Shown here one piece after another: positions 35,509-47,200 of a stretch of 64,000 bases of DNA (positions are counted from its first letter, which is position 1; each line of letters begins with the position of its first letter). Where the stretch lies: contig OZ316892.1 of the NCBI GenBank assembly GCA_973895155.1, positions 6,262,001 through 6,326,000 on the forward strand. The letters run 5' to 3'. The stretch comes from Marsupella aquatica (Eukaryota > Marchantiophyta). The notes below the pieces were generated by a model. That model saw only the letters and a program-made list of their open reading frames with translations, ran no database searches and was not told the origin of the DNA. The translations under genes were made by a program, and so were the position numbers.

Positions 35509-38500
35509 CTAGTGGTCTACATCAAGTGTCGAAACTAGATCGGCAAGTGGGACAGGAATGTCCTCTAGGGGGGCTAGCCGTTGCGGAGTCACACTAGCAC
35601 CCACTGTTAGAGATCGACGATAGACGGCCCGAGCTTGAGCACGCTGTAAGGTGACTGAAATGCGTTGGCGAAAGTGCGTGGTCAAAACAGATAGCGGGGG
35701 CCCGGTGGGACCCATCCGGCCGTGAACATCCCGAGCAGCTTGGCAAAGAAGCCCGTCGAACTGATGATGGAGACGGCCAAATATCTCAAGAGCAAGGGGC
35801 AGGAAGCTATCAGATGAAGCTCGTGCAGCATATTTGGCCTCCTTCGTTGTTGCTGCTCGTGATGCTGCCCCTGCCGTTGTTACCGCTGTCCCAATGATGT
35901 CTTGGCGCAATGGGTTTGCCACCACTACATCTGCCAAAGTACGATGACCTTCACAGACCATGGTAAGATCCACCCGTAACCGTTGTGATGGAGGACCAAG
36001 TAACTCGAGCACCACCTCCCGCCGCGCGCAGACCAAAGAGCCAGAGAGAACCTGAGCAGTCGCATCTCTCACAACGTCGTGAACAAAAATGGTTTCGCCG
36101 CCCAAACTGCATCGAAGCCCTTCCCTCCGGAAGAAAGAATCCAAGCTCGGTCCGTGTCAGGTGCCTCGGTGAGGATGCTGGAGAGGGCGAAAGCATGCAT
36201 ACGCTCAGCAAGGTCTGCCTGAAGACGGACGGGGTCCAAGGATAAAAACTCCTGGAATGAAGGTAATGCAGCTCGAACAGGATCGGGTAATGATGACCGC
36301 GTCGTGCGCAAATGAACCTGAAATGGGAGGGAACCCTCCTCGACCTCCATGAGAGACGAAAGTAAAAAAGGTCGATCCTCAGTAAGGAAACGATCTGCCA
36401 ACAATGAGAAGGCGGCCGCCCACGCGCCCAAGAAGGCCAAAGGTGCAAGGCGCTCAATGGAAGTAAGCCCAAAACCACCGTGAGAAATAGGAAGACTGAG
36501 CTGTCGATGAAGCCACGGAGACGAGAGCAAAGTACCTGGCCCTAAAAGAGAGGCCAAAGTCTCACAAATGGAGACATCAAACGCTCGAAGGTGTAGATAA
36601 AGATCCTCGGTAGGGGGATGTGTCCGAGCCAAATAGGATGCACGAGGGTGGATGCATCTCAACAACAACCCAAATGCTGCCTGAGAGTCTGCTAACTTAG
36701 GGAGCATAGGAGTAGGGGCTAAGGCAGCCTGGAGAGCGTCAGCAATGAAAGATGAGCAAAAGGAGGCGGTACCGACTGGGGAGCCAAGGCCCGAAGACGG
36801 TCGGCTGGACGTAAGAACCAAGGGGGAAGCGCAAGATCAGAGGGTAACCCAGCTAGACTCCATGCACGACTCTTCACCGACTGAACCCGTAAACCGAGGC
36901 CCAACAAATGGGTGGAAAGGGTGGCGAGGGCAGAAGTAACAGCAACAGGTGGACCAATGATGTGGGTGTCATCTGAAAGGGAAGGGAAGATACACTGGGG
37001 GTGGGCCGCGGAGGCTTCCCGTAAAGCAGTAAAATGGGCAATGGCAAAAAGAGGCCCACCCAAAGGGTCACCCTGACGTGTACCTTCTGCAGAAGAAAGA
37101 GTGGTATACACTCCTGTAGAGGTGTGATGACTATAGAAGAGGGGGACCTCGAACCCATAAAAACAACGGACAAAGGGGATAAAGGACTGGATGTCTGGAT
37201 CCGCTGCCCTCAAAGCACAAAAAATTGTTGCCCGAGAAACCGTATTGAAAGCATTTGAGACATCAACCTGGAGGACAACCCAATCAGGGTGGAGGTCCAA
37301 GGTAGTACGAATACCCGCAATAACTGTCTCACAACCGCCAGGAACGCCCACTGCAAACTGATGTGGAGAGAGATGATCCGATAGTGCAGAGCAATACTGC
37401 AATGAAAGTGTGCGAGACACCAGACAAAGAAAAACCTCTCCAATAGCTATGGGCCGAACACCCGGTGAAGACTTATGTGGTATAGCCGGAAGAATCGAAA
37501 GTGACACTTTTCACTTAAAGACCAAGGTTTCGATCCCTTTAAGAACGAAATAGGAATGGATTGAATGATTGTAACTATTTTGAAGACTTAAGAGTATCAC
37601 TCAACCAAATCTTCAGACAAAAGAGAAACAAATGGATAAACTAACAAAATGAGCAGAAAAGATTAATTCCCAAGTCATGGATTATGGAAAAGCTTTTAGA
37701 ACCAAGGTCCAATGGATTGAATCTCCACTGCCACTCCTTCAAAAAGGATTCTGGTCTTATCATGTTAACAAGATTGCAACAAATTCAGGTGTCACAACTT
37801 CTCCATCACCATGAAAATATAAACAGAAAGGATAAATGCACACCAACACCAAAGTAGCTTTCTGGTGACCGATACAATGATACTCACTAAAATGCCGTCA
37901 ACATGGATAGAACTTCGGCGATACGCAACTCCGATCTATCACTAGTGAGTATGCCAAAGTAAGGGTAACGGTACTAACTATTCTGAAATCAGAATCTTGC
38001 TCCTTTTTATCCACATTTATCATTGAATTCCTAGCGATTCTTGACCCACAAGCAATCCTAATTTGAATTCATCTGATCTTGGAAATCTATAATGAAAACT
38101 CAAGCACCAACAGAAATCTTCTGAAATAAATTCATTACATCACAAAGGAAGTGTTTTACTTCATTCATAAATCATTCTCGAAAGCAATGATTACAAAGGA
38201 AGGAGGAAAACTTGCAAAAGTTTGCAATACTGAATACAAGCTTCACTGAAAAACAAAAAGGAAAACAATAATTTTATAGGTCTAAGTGGAGCATAAAAAG
38301 GGGAAATGAAAAGTCATGCCTTTTCAAAACTTAGAAAAAAGGTAATAAAAATTGAGTACTAAACTAAGGTAGAAAAAGATCACTAAATAACTAGGGTAAA
38401 TGGGTAACAAAAATCTGTCTTGAAATACATAAGTTTGGTCTCCATGGGACACCTCTTAGAAGCGTCCTTCATAAGTATTGTCAGCAAGGTAAAGTTGGGC

Positions 38501-39055
38501 ATTTGGGTACCAAAATGCAATGAATTCGTGAACTTTGCATCTTATTTCCATCTTCGATTGATTTTGCGAAAAATTCAGGTGTCACAACTTAGCCATGGCC
38601 AATAAACGAGAAGCACTCAAAAGCCAAGAGACTGGAGGAGGCAAACGGCTGGCAGCAATACACTGGCAAAAGGAGAAGAAAACTGGAAAACCAGACTGAG
38701 GATCCTCAGGGGGGAATAAATCACAAAAATGCTCAAAGACATAGCCAGAGGGGCCACCAGCCGCGCAACGCAGAGCATGGAGAAAAGCATACGTGAAGTG
38801 GTCCCTACTAAATTGAAGATCCTCCTCAGACTCAAAATCCTCCACGAACAAAGGGAGCTGATCATAGGGCTGCGGATGGAGATCCTGAAGGGGCGTCAAG
38901 GTGACCTCGCCAGGGGGGGCTGGTGTGGTGGGAGAAAGGGCCTGGACCGCACGACGATATTCACCAGCCTGGGCTAAACGACAAGAGCGACGAAGGCGTC
39001 TATGCTCTGGAGGATGAGAGTGGCGAGCTGGGTTAGACAAAGCACGGGTAATAAG
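35509..39055 (-). pseudogene. Decayed non-LTR-type reverse transcriptase, interrupted by an insertion
   Basis: Three overlapping frames carry one protein. The N-terminal part (39,055-38,582) includes RLRRSCRLAQAGEYRRAVQAL and AAGGPSGYVFEH. The RT core (37,507-36,719) has PGVRPIAIGEVF, a DVSNAFNTV motif, EGTRQGDPLGGPLF and a catalytic SLSDDTH box near 36,970. A +1 frame change near 36,770 leads into GTASFCSSFIADAL...HGGFGLTSI. A second near 36,110 leads into VDLTMVCEGHRTLADVVV and an Ala-rich tail to 35,509. The last part may be a restriction-like endonuclease domain, but this is inference. It resembles RT genes I know from mosses and charophytes. A stop at about 39,060 and the absence of an ATG suggest 5' truncation. 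The two frameshifts and the insertion at 37,508-38,589 make it nonfunctional. Confidence 0.85.
37502..38590 (-). mobile_element. About 1.08-kb insertion with LTR-like ends inside the RT pseudogene
   Basis: The RT frame breaks after MAK (at about 38,586) and resumes with SILPAIPHKSSPGVRP (about 37,498). The intervening AT-rich DNA begins, on the minus strand, with TTGTGACACCTGAATTT and ends with AAAAGTGTCA, giving short inverted ends (TGTGACAC...GTGTCA) as in an LTR. There is no open frame of note inside, so a solo LTR or MITE is likely. The opening phrase GTTGTGACACCTGAATTT recurs inside at 37,800-37,783, hinting at a nested second insertion. No clean target duplication was found. Confidence 0.6.
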
Positions 39056-39358
39056 GCTATTTCAGAAAAATATTAATGGCAACAATAACACTTCAAAACT
39101 TGAGGTGAAGCACTTGTTTCTCAGGGTATTATATTATATTTATATTATATCTTATTTATAAAGCATCAACCCCAAGCTAGAGTTGGGGCCTAGACTCTAA
39201 GAATAGACCATAATTTCATGGCTTATCATGTGGATGGAAAAACTGATGTATATCAAATAATAAATATGTATGTCATTTGTCATGAATTATATTTACATTA
39301 AAAAATACACTTCGTGGCCACCTTAGATATATGCATAGAAAAGAGTATAGTATGCTAT
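39056..39358. other. AT-rich spacer
   Basis: Follows the truncated 5' end of the reverse-transcriptase relic; no feature recognised. Confidence 0.3.
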
Positions 39359-39359
39359 A

Positions 39360-39965
39360 CTAGCTCAATACCCGTGCATTGCACAAAAGATGTTGTGTCG
39401 GCCAACATGTGGTTGAAAAAAAAAATTCATGTCGGCCAAGAGGTTGTAGAGAAAAAAGATGTTGCATCGGCCAAGAGGTCGTTGAGAAAAACGATGTCGT
39501 GTCGGCCAAGATGTTATTGAGAAAAAAGATGTCGTGTCGGTCAAGAAGTTGTTGAGACAAAGGATGTCGTGTTAGCTAAGAAGTCATTGAGAAAAAAATT
39601 GTCATTTTGGCCAAGAAGTTGTTGAGACAAGGATGTCGTGTCGTCTAAGAAGTCGTTGAGAAAAAAAATGTCTTGTCGGTAAAGATGTCGTTGAGGAAAA
39701 ACACCCGTGCCTTGCACAAAAGATGTCATTAAGAAAAAAGATGTTGTGTCGCCCAAGATGTTCTTATGTGAAAGATGTCATGAAATAAAAAGATGTAATT
39801 AAGAAAAAAGAAGTCATTTTGCCAAATAGGCCATTATGTGAAAGATGTCATTAAGAAAAATATGTTATTTTGCCAAAGATATTATGAAGTAAAAGATGTT
39901 ATAAGTGTTGTTTCACCCTGGAAGCTGTTGTTATGTGAAAGATGTTGTGAACTAAAAATTCAAGG
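39360..39965 (+). repeat. Minisatellite-like array built on AAAGATGTC
   Basis: Begins CTCAATACCCGTGCATTGCA, then imperfect units of about 30-40 bp with AAAAAAGATGTCGTGTCGGC, CAAGA-GTTGTTGAG and variants. A second CCCGTGCCTTGCACAAAAGATG occurs at about 39,704. It is the reverse-oriented relative of the array at 28.39-29.06 kb. Frames through it on both strands are by-products of the repeat. Confidence 0.8.
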
Positions 39966-40905
39966 AGGGAAGGAGCGAGTCGACCAAGAGTCAGGGTTGT
40001 CTTGGCTTGATCCCGGGCTCAATGCTATCGTCACGGCCAGCATCCAAGGGGTGGCATGGTGTTTTTGGTCCTATTCCTTTGTCTTTGTTATAGTCAAACT
40101 ATTTTTTTTGTCTTTTTACCCACAATGTCCTTGCATTTGAATGACGACCACTCTATAAATTGGTGCCTATTTGAATGAAGACCACTCTATACTGGGCGAG
40201 GGGCTGCCCTATATTGCAAGTGTGCCCCTCAATGCCCGTGCCATGCGCTTCACTATGTCTTTGGGTCTTATTGCTTTTGTTTTTTGGCATTGAAAATGAC
40301 AGTACAAGTGAATGTAAAAATCACCACAAATATTGGGAGAAAAGTTTTTAATTGATTAGTGTATGAAATTCCTCTATTGACTAAAATACTGTTACTAATT
40401 AAACTTTTCTTACCAGTATTACACAAAACTAACAAAAACATATTCCATCACAATTAAATATATATAATACTTCCTTGCATGTATCATGTAGAGGATCCTC
40501 CTTGATCCTCGTGCATTGTTAAAGTTTTGCACTTGTTTAGGTCCTAATTTTTTCCTTTCAATCAATGAATGCAGTCACATTTTGATGTGTGATTACCTGC
40601 AGGTGTTTTAGTTGGTGTCTCGTGTGATTATTTGTTGCAACAATGATGCAAATTTTTGTGAGTCACACTAAACCCAAGTCACACTTTGGCTTTATTATTT
40701 ATTTTTGACCAAAATTTTAAATTTTTGTGCCCTGCATATTTGAATGACTAACATTTCATTTTTGGCGCAACCTTGTGTTATAATTGTTGATATATATGAT
40801 TATTAAAATGATTTTAACATGATAATATTTTTATCAATTTATTAACCTTCAATAAAACATTTTGGTGATATTTTTATTTTGATGACATTTTTATCTTAGG
40901 GCTAA
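39966..40905. other. AT-rich spacer
   Basis: No supported gene. A further GCCCGTGCCATGCGC phrase at about 40,224 suggests the repeat family of 39.36 kb extends to here. Confidence 0.3.
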
Positions 40906-40915
40906 GAACGGGGTA

Positions 40916-41022
40916 GTCACGGCTAGTAATTAGAATGTGGCCTCTGTGATGTCTCTCTAATAAACTCGTCACGGCTAGTAATTACAATATGGCCTCTGTG
41001 ATGTCTCTCTAATAAACTCTCG
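40916..41022. repeat. 52-bp direct duplication
   Basis: GTCACGGCTAGTAATTA plus TGGCCTCTGTGATGTCTC and TCTAATAAACTC occurs twice back to back, starting at about 40,916 and 40,968, with three substitutions. It lies about 300 bp upstream of the first proposed exon of the SET-domain gene. Confidence 0.85.
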
Positions 41023-41292
41023 GAGATTGACGATTTTGAAAGGTCCGCAAGGCGAGTTCGTCTTCCGCACCTGCCATATCATTCTCTGGCGTTAGCGCCT
41101 TTTTCGGAAGACTCCACTCTCAGGAAACAGCGGGGTTCTAAATAAACCCTACGGTGTGCCCTTTGGCGTTTGCTCGCCGGGGCGATGGTGTGGTGCGATG
41201 GTGACATGGTGTGGTGAGGTAGGTGAGCAGTTTACATTTCTTCGCCTTCACTTTCTTGTCTCCCCTTTTTACGCATTTGTTGCTGCCAACGT

Positions 41293-44200
41293 ATGCTGCG
41301 GAATGTCTACTGCGTAGAGAAAGGGATGGGAATTGCGGCCCGGGTGCGCTTGGATTGCATCCCACAGCCGGTGGTCCAAGTGCAAGAAGGATTTTGGAGC
41401 GTGGTGAGAGTGCGACGAACGAGGAGGGCAGAGGCAGAGGCAGAGGCAGAGGCTTTAGCGGAGGAATGAAGTGGCGTGCTGGACGATTACGTTTTCGGAC
41501 GTCAGTGAACCTTTTGACTGACTTCGTGCCACGAGGTGGAGCAGATGTGAAGAGAAAATGTGCTTTCTGTCAGAGTTCGACTCGGTTGAATTATTACATT
41601 TTTGTGAGGCGAAGTAAGTTGTCGCTTGAGCTGGAGAAAGAGCGATTTTTTTATTGTGAATTTCGGAGGATTGGACCCGTCGTTCGTGCTCGAAACTTGA
41701 TGCGTGATGTGCATGTGTTTCAACCACTTGCTTTCTGTCGATTTCCGGTGGCTTCCGCAACCACGTTTATAATTTGAATTGTGGAGATCTTTTGTGCCCT
41801 AAGAATCGCAGAAAGCGTCGCTTGAGATACTGAAGTTCTTTTACTGAAAATGAGTGAGGAGAAATAAGTTGCGTGGTGCTTTATTACGGTGTTAGCTCTC
41901 CTTCACTGTCTGAGTGCTTCCTCAGTGCGAGATTGTTCGATCCTGTCTCTCCAGCTTGGTTGTTGAAAATCTTGGATGACGTATTCGCTTCATTCGGGTT
42001 GGCAGAGGCACCTTCTAAAATTTGGCTATGTTGTTTTGTGTGATTCTCCCGTGTGTGTTGACTGAGTAGCCCCCAGCTGCCATTGCCGTTGTTCTTTTTG
42101 TCATTTTATCATGTGTCTCTTATCCACATTCCTTCCCTTACAGCGTGAGGGTGCTCTGCGTACAAAGGACATCCTTCGTTTCAGCTGCAGAAAAGTCAGA
42201 CGTGTTGTGTTGGAATTGGTCCCTAATGGTATAATTTCATTGCGGCGAGCCATTTGTAACGACCATTTACGTTACTGATTCTTGGTTTCCTCACTGGTTA
42301 TTGTGTGAGGATCCCTTTGGAATTTAAAATTTGATTCGGAGACTTTATTCCCCCGCCTTGCCTCCATGGTGAACGAGGCCATCTCCTTGATACTGGGAGT
42401 GTGTGAGAAGCAGATAAACCGAGCGTGGGTAATACGAAGCCAATCGGTGGGCTCTCCAGTGAAAAATTTGGTGGTTGGAAAGTTTCATGGAGAAGTATGC
42501 GAATTCGCGCATACTAAATTTATCTCGTTAGTGGCTTTCACTTGATCAAGGTGCGCAAGCTTACGCACGGCAGTCCATAAGGTGCTCATGCTTACGCACG
42601 GCAGTCCATAGTGCTCATTGTGCGAAAACAATGAAACGCAAGAAGCCGGAAGGAGAGGATGGATACAGTTACATTTGTGCGATTTGCGAGGATTTTGGGG
42701 AGCTGCTCTGTTGCGAGCGATGTCGCCAATGTTTTCATTTGGCTTGCATTGGATTGTCGAGCTGCCCAGACAACTCATGGCTTTGCGACGACTGCTCTGA
42801 AGGCAAGGTGAGTCTTCTGTATGATTCCGCCGCTGAAGTGGAGTTCCTGCCCTTGCCTTCAATTTCAAATCCATTTGTGCGCTGAAGTGATCCTCGTTCT
42901 ACTCAGCTCCCAGTGGATCGTTCCTCTCTGCGAAGTTACAGCATACCTGATTGATCGGGAACGCCCTTCACCGAACCTTTCTCCTGAACCACTCTCTTCA
43001 TTTCGCGTCCAGCTCTGAGTTTTAGCCTGTCGACACGGTTAAATTTTGTCAGTTCTGGGACGTTCGTTCTGGGACGTTCTTGAGATCTATGAATGCACTC
43101 GGGGCGCCTGGCAGAGCATCTGTTTGGAAATTTGATATCTACCTTCAACTCCGTTCAACAGTAGTGAGCAGAGTTGCTGAACCCTACGATTTGGATGGAC
43201 TCAACTAAAACCCTGGAGGAGAATGCTCTTTTGGGCCTATTCTGTCTACATCTCTTATGTTTGCCTCGTTAAGTACACGACGATTGTGGCTCCGCTGTCC
43301 CTGTTGCAATTCACGGTTTTGAGCACTTTTGAGTCCTCAGTATTTTGCAATTTGTTGTCAACATCTCAAAGAAATTGTTAGTGTGAGTCGATAATATCTG
43401 AGGGATCTTAACGTTCCGATCGTTCTCTAGAGGCGCAACTGGATGAAGAACAAAATGGCAGACCCTAATTGACGAGTCCTTGTTTGAAGATCGGTTGGTG
43501 CTGGCTTGTGTCTTCGCCCTGTCCTACGTCAGGTCTTGTTTGATGATTTCTCACCGTGTGCTATGGAGCAGGTCCGATGTTTTGACTGCAAGGAGTATGG
43601 ACGTTTCAAAGAAAATTTACATCGTTGTGGTGTCGGTCTCTGCGGTAAAATATATCATGATCATTGCATTAAGGAATGGGGCAGGCCGCAGCCGAAGGGT
43701 CGGTCTGGCGTCGTGTGTCCTCATCACTATTGCGACGCTTGCTGGAATGGGCAGTCCACTCAGCCGGGGAAAGAAAGCCTTTACAAGTGTCTGAAGTGCC
43801 CCACTGCTTACCACGAGACTTGCTTCCCGGACGGTGCAGGTCTCCTGGAAGACATTCCAGGGTTCATGCTATGTGCCAAACACAACGAAGACTGGAAATG
43901 CCAAAATGATGTAAGTTCTCCTGTTGAGACAGTACGCCGTTACTGCTGTATCAGCCATTGAAAGATTACTTTTAATTTCTCAGGCACATCCGATTTTCGA
44001 CCTTCTCCACGGTGCCAGTACCTTAGGTGAGACTTGTGTCTTGAGTGTAGTTGATGGATGGAGGCGATATCTCACAGGTTTCAATATAGTTTTAAAAGAA
44101 CAGGGGACTGAATCTCGCCTCGGATATGTGAATGCCAATATATGTTTCAAGTGGGTCTCTGTGTAAGCAAAGTGGTGATCTTTCATCTGCTCATTCTTCA

Positions 44201-47200
44201 TCGGTGTTGCCTGCATTCCAGAACAACGCACCAACAGAAGATGTGAAAGTCGCTTTCGACAGGCTCCCTCTGCCAAGTGTTCCTCAAGATTTCAAACTAC
44301 CTGTGTCTTTGAAAGTAGCTGTCAGGCGCTTCCTGAATAGACCGCCTTCTTATGTTCATATTCGGCGAAGTATCCTTTACAGTGAATTCCTTGTCTTCCT
44401 TCCAAATGTTTGCTTTTCTTTCACTTTCGTTCACTGTCATTCACCTGCTTTAAAAGCATAAAGGGTCCAAGGATTCGTTCCGTTGAATGTCAAGTATCTC
44501 TTGCCCGCGTGCAACGTTAACATTCTGAATAGGTGACTTTAAGATGTTCTGTATAGTATTCTCATTGAGCTTGAGGACACGGAAAAGCTGTACCTTTACC
44601 ATATACCTAGACATCTACCTTGTTAATAGGCCACGAAAGAAAGCAGAGGAGGAGAATACGACATGCTTATGCCACGCCTCGGGGGACTCCACCGTTGCTT
44701 GTAAGAAGGATTGCTTGTGTGGGTGAGTTCTTCCAGAATGCATTCAATTTTCCCTATAATTAATGCACTCACTCATAACTTTAAAATTAGGATGTTGAAG
44801 GGCAGACCTTGTGAATGATCACTACTTATACATATCGCTTTATTGGAGATTGATGCTAGTTTTCCACTTCGAAAGTTTATCATTGAAGTTTACAAACGGG
44901 ATGTAGACCTTTGTTCTATGCTTTCTTGTGGAGTGACCTGCTATAGTTGCAAATCAGATGTACTGATGTTTGACGGTTTGTTCACAGAATACTGCTCACA
45001 AGCTGCTCCTCAAGTTGCAAGTGTGGTGATGCGTGCACCAACTTGTCTTTCCAGAAACGCCCCGTCCGGAAGTTGAAGGCTGTCAAGGTAGGATTATCCA
45101 TCCTGCCCAGGTTTCAGTTTCGTGTTTCGTGATTTGATGGTTTGCTAGAGGATTACCTAGTGCACAAAATAGGTCATGTTATTGGGCATATTCTCCTCCC
45201 CCACCTATCATCTTTGACCGACTGTGTTTGTTAGTTTGCAAATTTGGTTTTCAATTAATGCTTGATGTGCTTGTGATTTTGCGTATCGATGTTTCTTTTT
45301 AAAATTTTACTGCGCTCGAACTTTGTCACTACATAATCCGAGTCATTGGTTTCGTTTACTGTAGACAGAGCATTGTGGATGGGGTTTGAAGGCAGACGAG
45401 GACATAAGAGCTGGAGACTTTCTCGTGGAATACGTAGGAGAAGGTATGCTTCTTGAGATCAAATCATATTCGACCACGATTCCCCAAAACTTCCGAGGAT
45501 GAGGTGTCTATGAACATAAGGGAGGTCTCAAAACGTCTTTAGGTTTCAAGAGTCATTGAATGCATTTTGAAAATTAATTATTTCTTGATTTCTTGAATTC
45601 GTCCGGCTGCTGAAGTCCCGTTTGTTCGAATGGGTTTGTCTCTTCTGTCCTAAACTACTCACAACATGCGGGTGGGAGGAACTCTGGGATTGGGATAGCT
45701 TATATGTAGATCTATAATTCCGAAGACAGTTTTTCGTCTGATTCAAATATTGATTGGGAGAACAGGAATTGACGTCGGCATAAGCAGCTGTCCAATTGAG
45801 ACTAAATTGTTGAACGAATTTGCAAGGCCTGTGTTTTGATAAAACTCTTGGCGAACTTTGGGTGCGCGTATCTCCATTCTGGTTTAGGAATGAAAAAAGT
45901 GGCTGCTAATTTGAATCGGTTGCCTGGTTTCTTCCCAGTGATAGACGATGAAACCTGTGAGAAAAGGTTGTGGGCTATGAAGGAGCAAGGTGAAAGTAAC
46001 TTCTATATGTGTGAAATAAGTCGTGAAATAGTCATTGATGCAACGTTCAAGGGCAACTTATCGCGGTTTATCAACCATAGTTGCTGTCCAAACAGTGAGC
46101 TGCAAAAATGGTAAGTGGAGCATGTCTTAGGGCACCACTTGGTATTGAAATTTAAAGCTTTATTATCACCGACCACAAGAACGGAGGCTCTGGCTCGCAC
46201 ACTTAAAATAGAACTTGAAGTAGTCTCTTACTTTTGAAAGGTTCGATACAGAGGCGAGGGTGCCAGAACATTTTGTGAAGGAATTCTGAAAGTCTACGAA
46301 CAGTTGTAGCTGTTATCATTATTTTCCGAGCGAGGTTTCATTTGCAAGGATGCAGTTTGCTGGTTGTGATTATTCTGACTTTTGTGGCTAATATAATACA
46401 GGGAGATTGAAGGGGAGGTTCGGATTGGTGTGTTTGCCAAGCAGGTCATCAAGAAAGGAGAATTTGTTAGTTACGACTATCAGTATGTTGCGTGACCTCT
46501 CTTCATAGATCCATAGCTCATCAAGAGTGCTGGAAAAACGTTTTAAGATTGTCAAGAAATGTTTGTCAATTTTACTGTGACTCCTTCTTGACAACCCTAC
46601 TAGCTTGTAAATATGGTCAACCTGACTTGAGTGCAGAAGGGTTATATATTGCTGACAGGGATGCAGTGTTTCAGGAAGCAAGTAGCACAGCCACGCAACT
46701 GCCAACTTGAGGTGTTCCCTTAAAAGCTCATCTGGCAAAAAATAATTTGGTGTACCAACCTTGTTGTAGGTTCATCCAGTTTGGAACAGATCAACTTTGC
46801 CACTGTGGGGCTTCGGGCTGTAGAGGGCAACTGGGAAAGCCTCACAAGCAAAAATTTACTCCAGAAACGCCAGTGAAGTTGACGAAGAGGGAAGCCCTGC
46901 TCCCAAGGGCATCGAGAAGGCCAAAGTTGTACGGGAGGTTCAGTATCGAGCGAGGATTCACCCCTGTATGTATCTCACGGAATAATGTTTAGTTTGTGAA
47001 AATAGGCTGCAAAATGCCAACTCGCCAAATAGCAAGCATTAAGTCTTTTCACTTGCGTAATTGAGGTTAGTATCTCAAGGGGGCTTGAATATTATCTACT
47101 CAGTGTCGTAGCAAACTATTCAGACTCAGAAACTGATGTCGCTCTGTCCAGAAAGCAAGATGAAGCTGTGTATCTTCTGATGAATGGACGTTCAATTGTG

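Noticed and set aside
36745-37258. Plus-strand frames inside the RT region
   Set aside because: Antisense shadows of the reverse-transcriptase frame.
41223-41777. 184-codon plus-strand frame upstream of the SET gene
   Set aside because: Starts with GTG, has no known motif, and overlaps in a different frame the shorter ATG exon that fits the SET gene phase.
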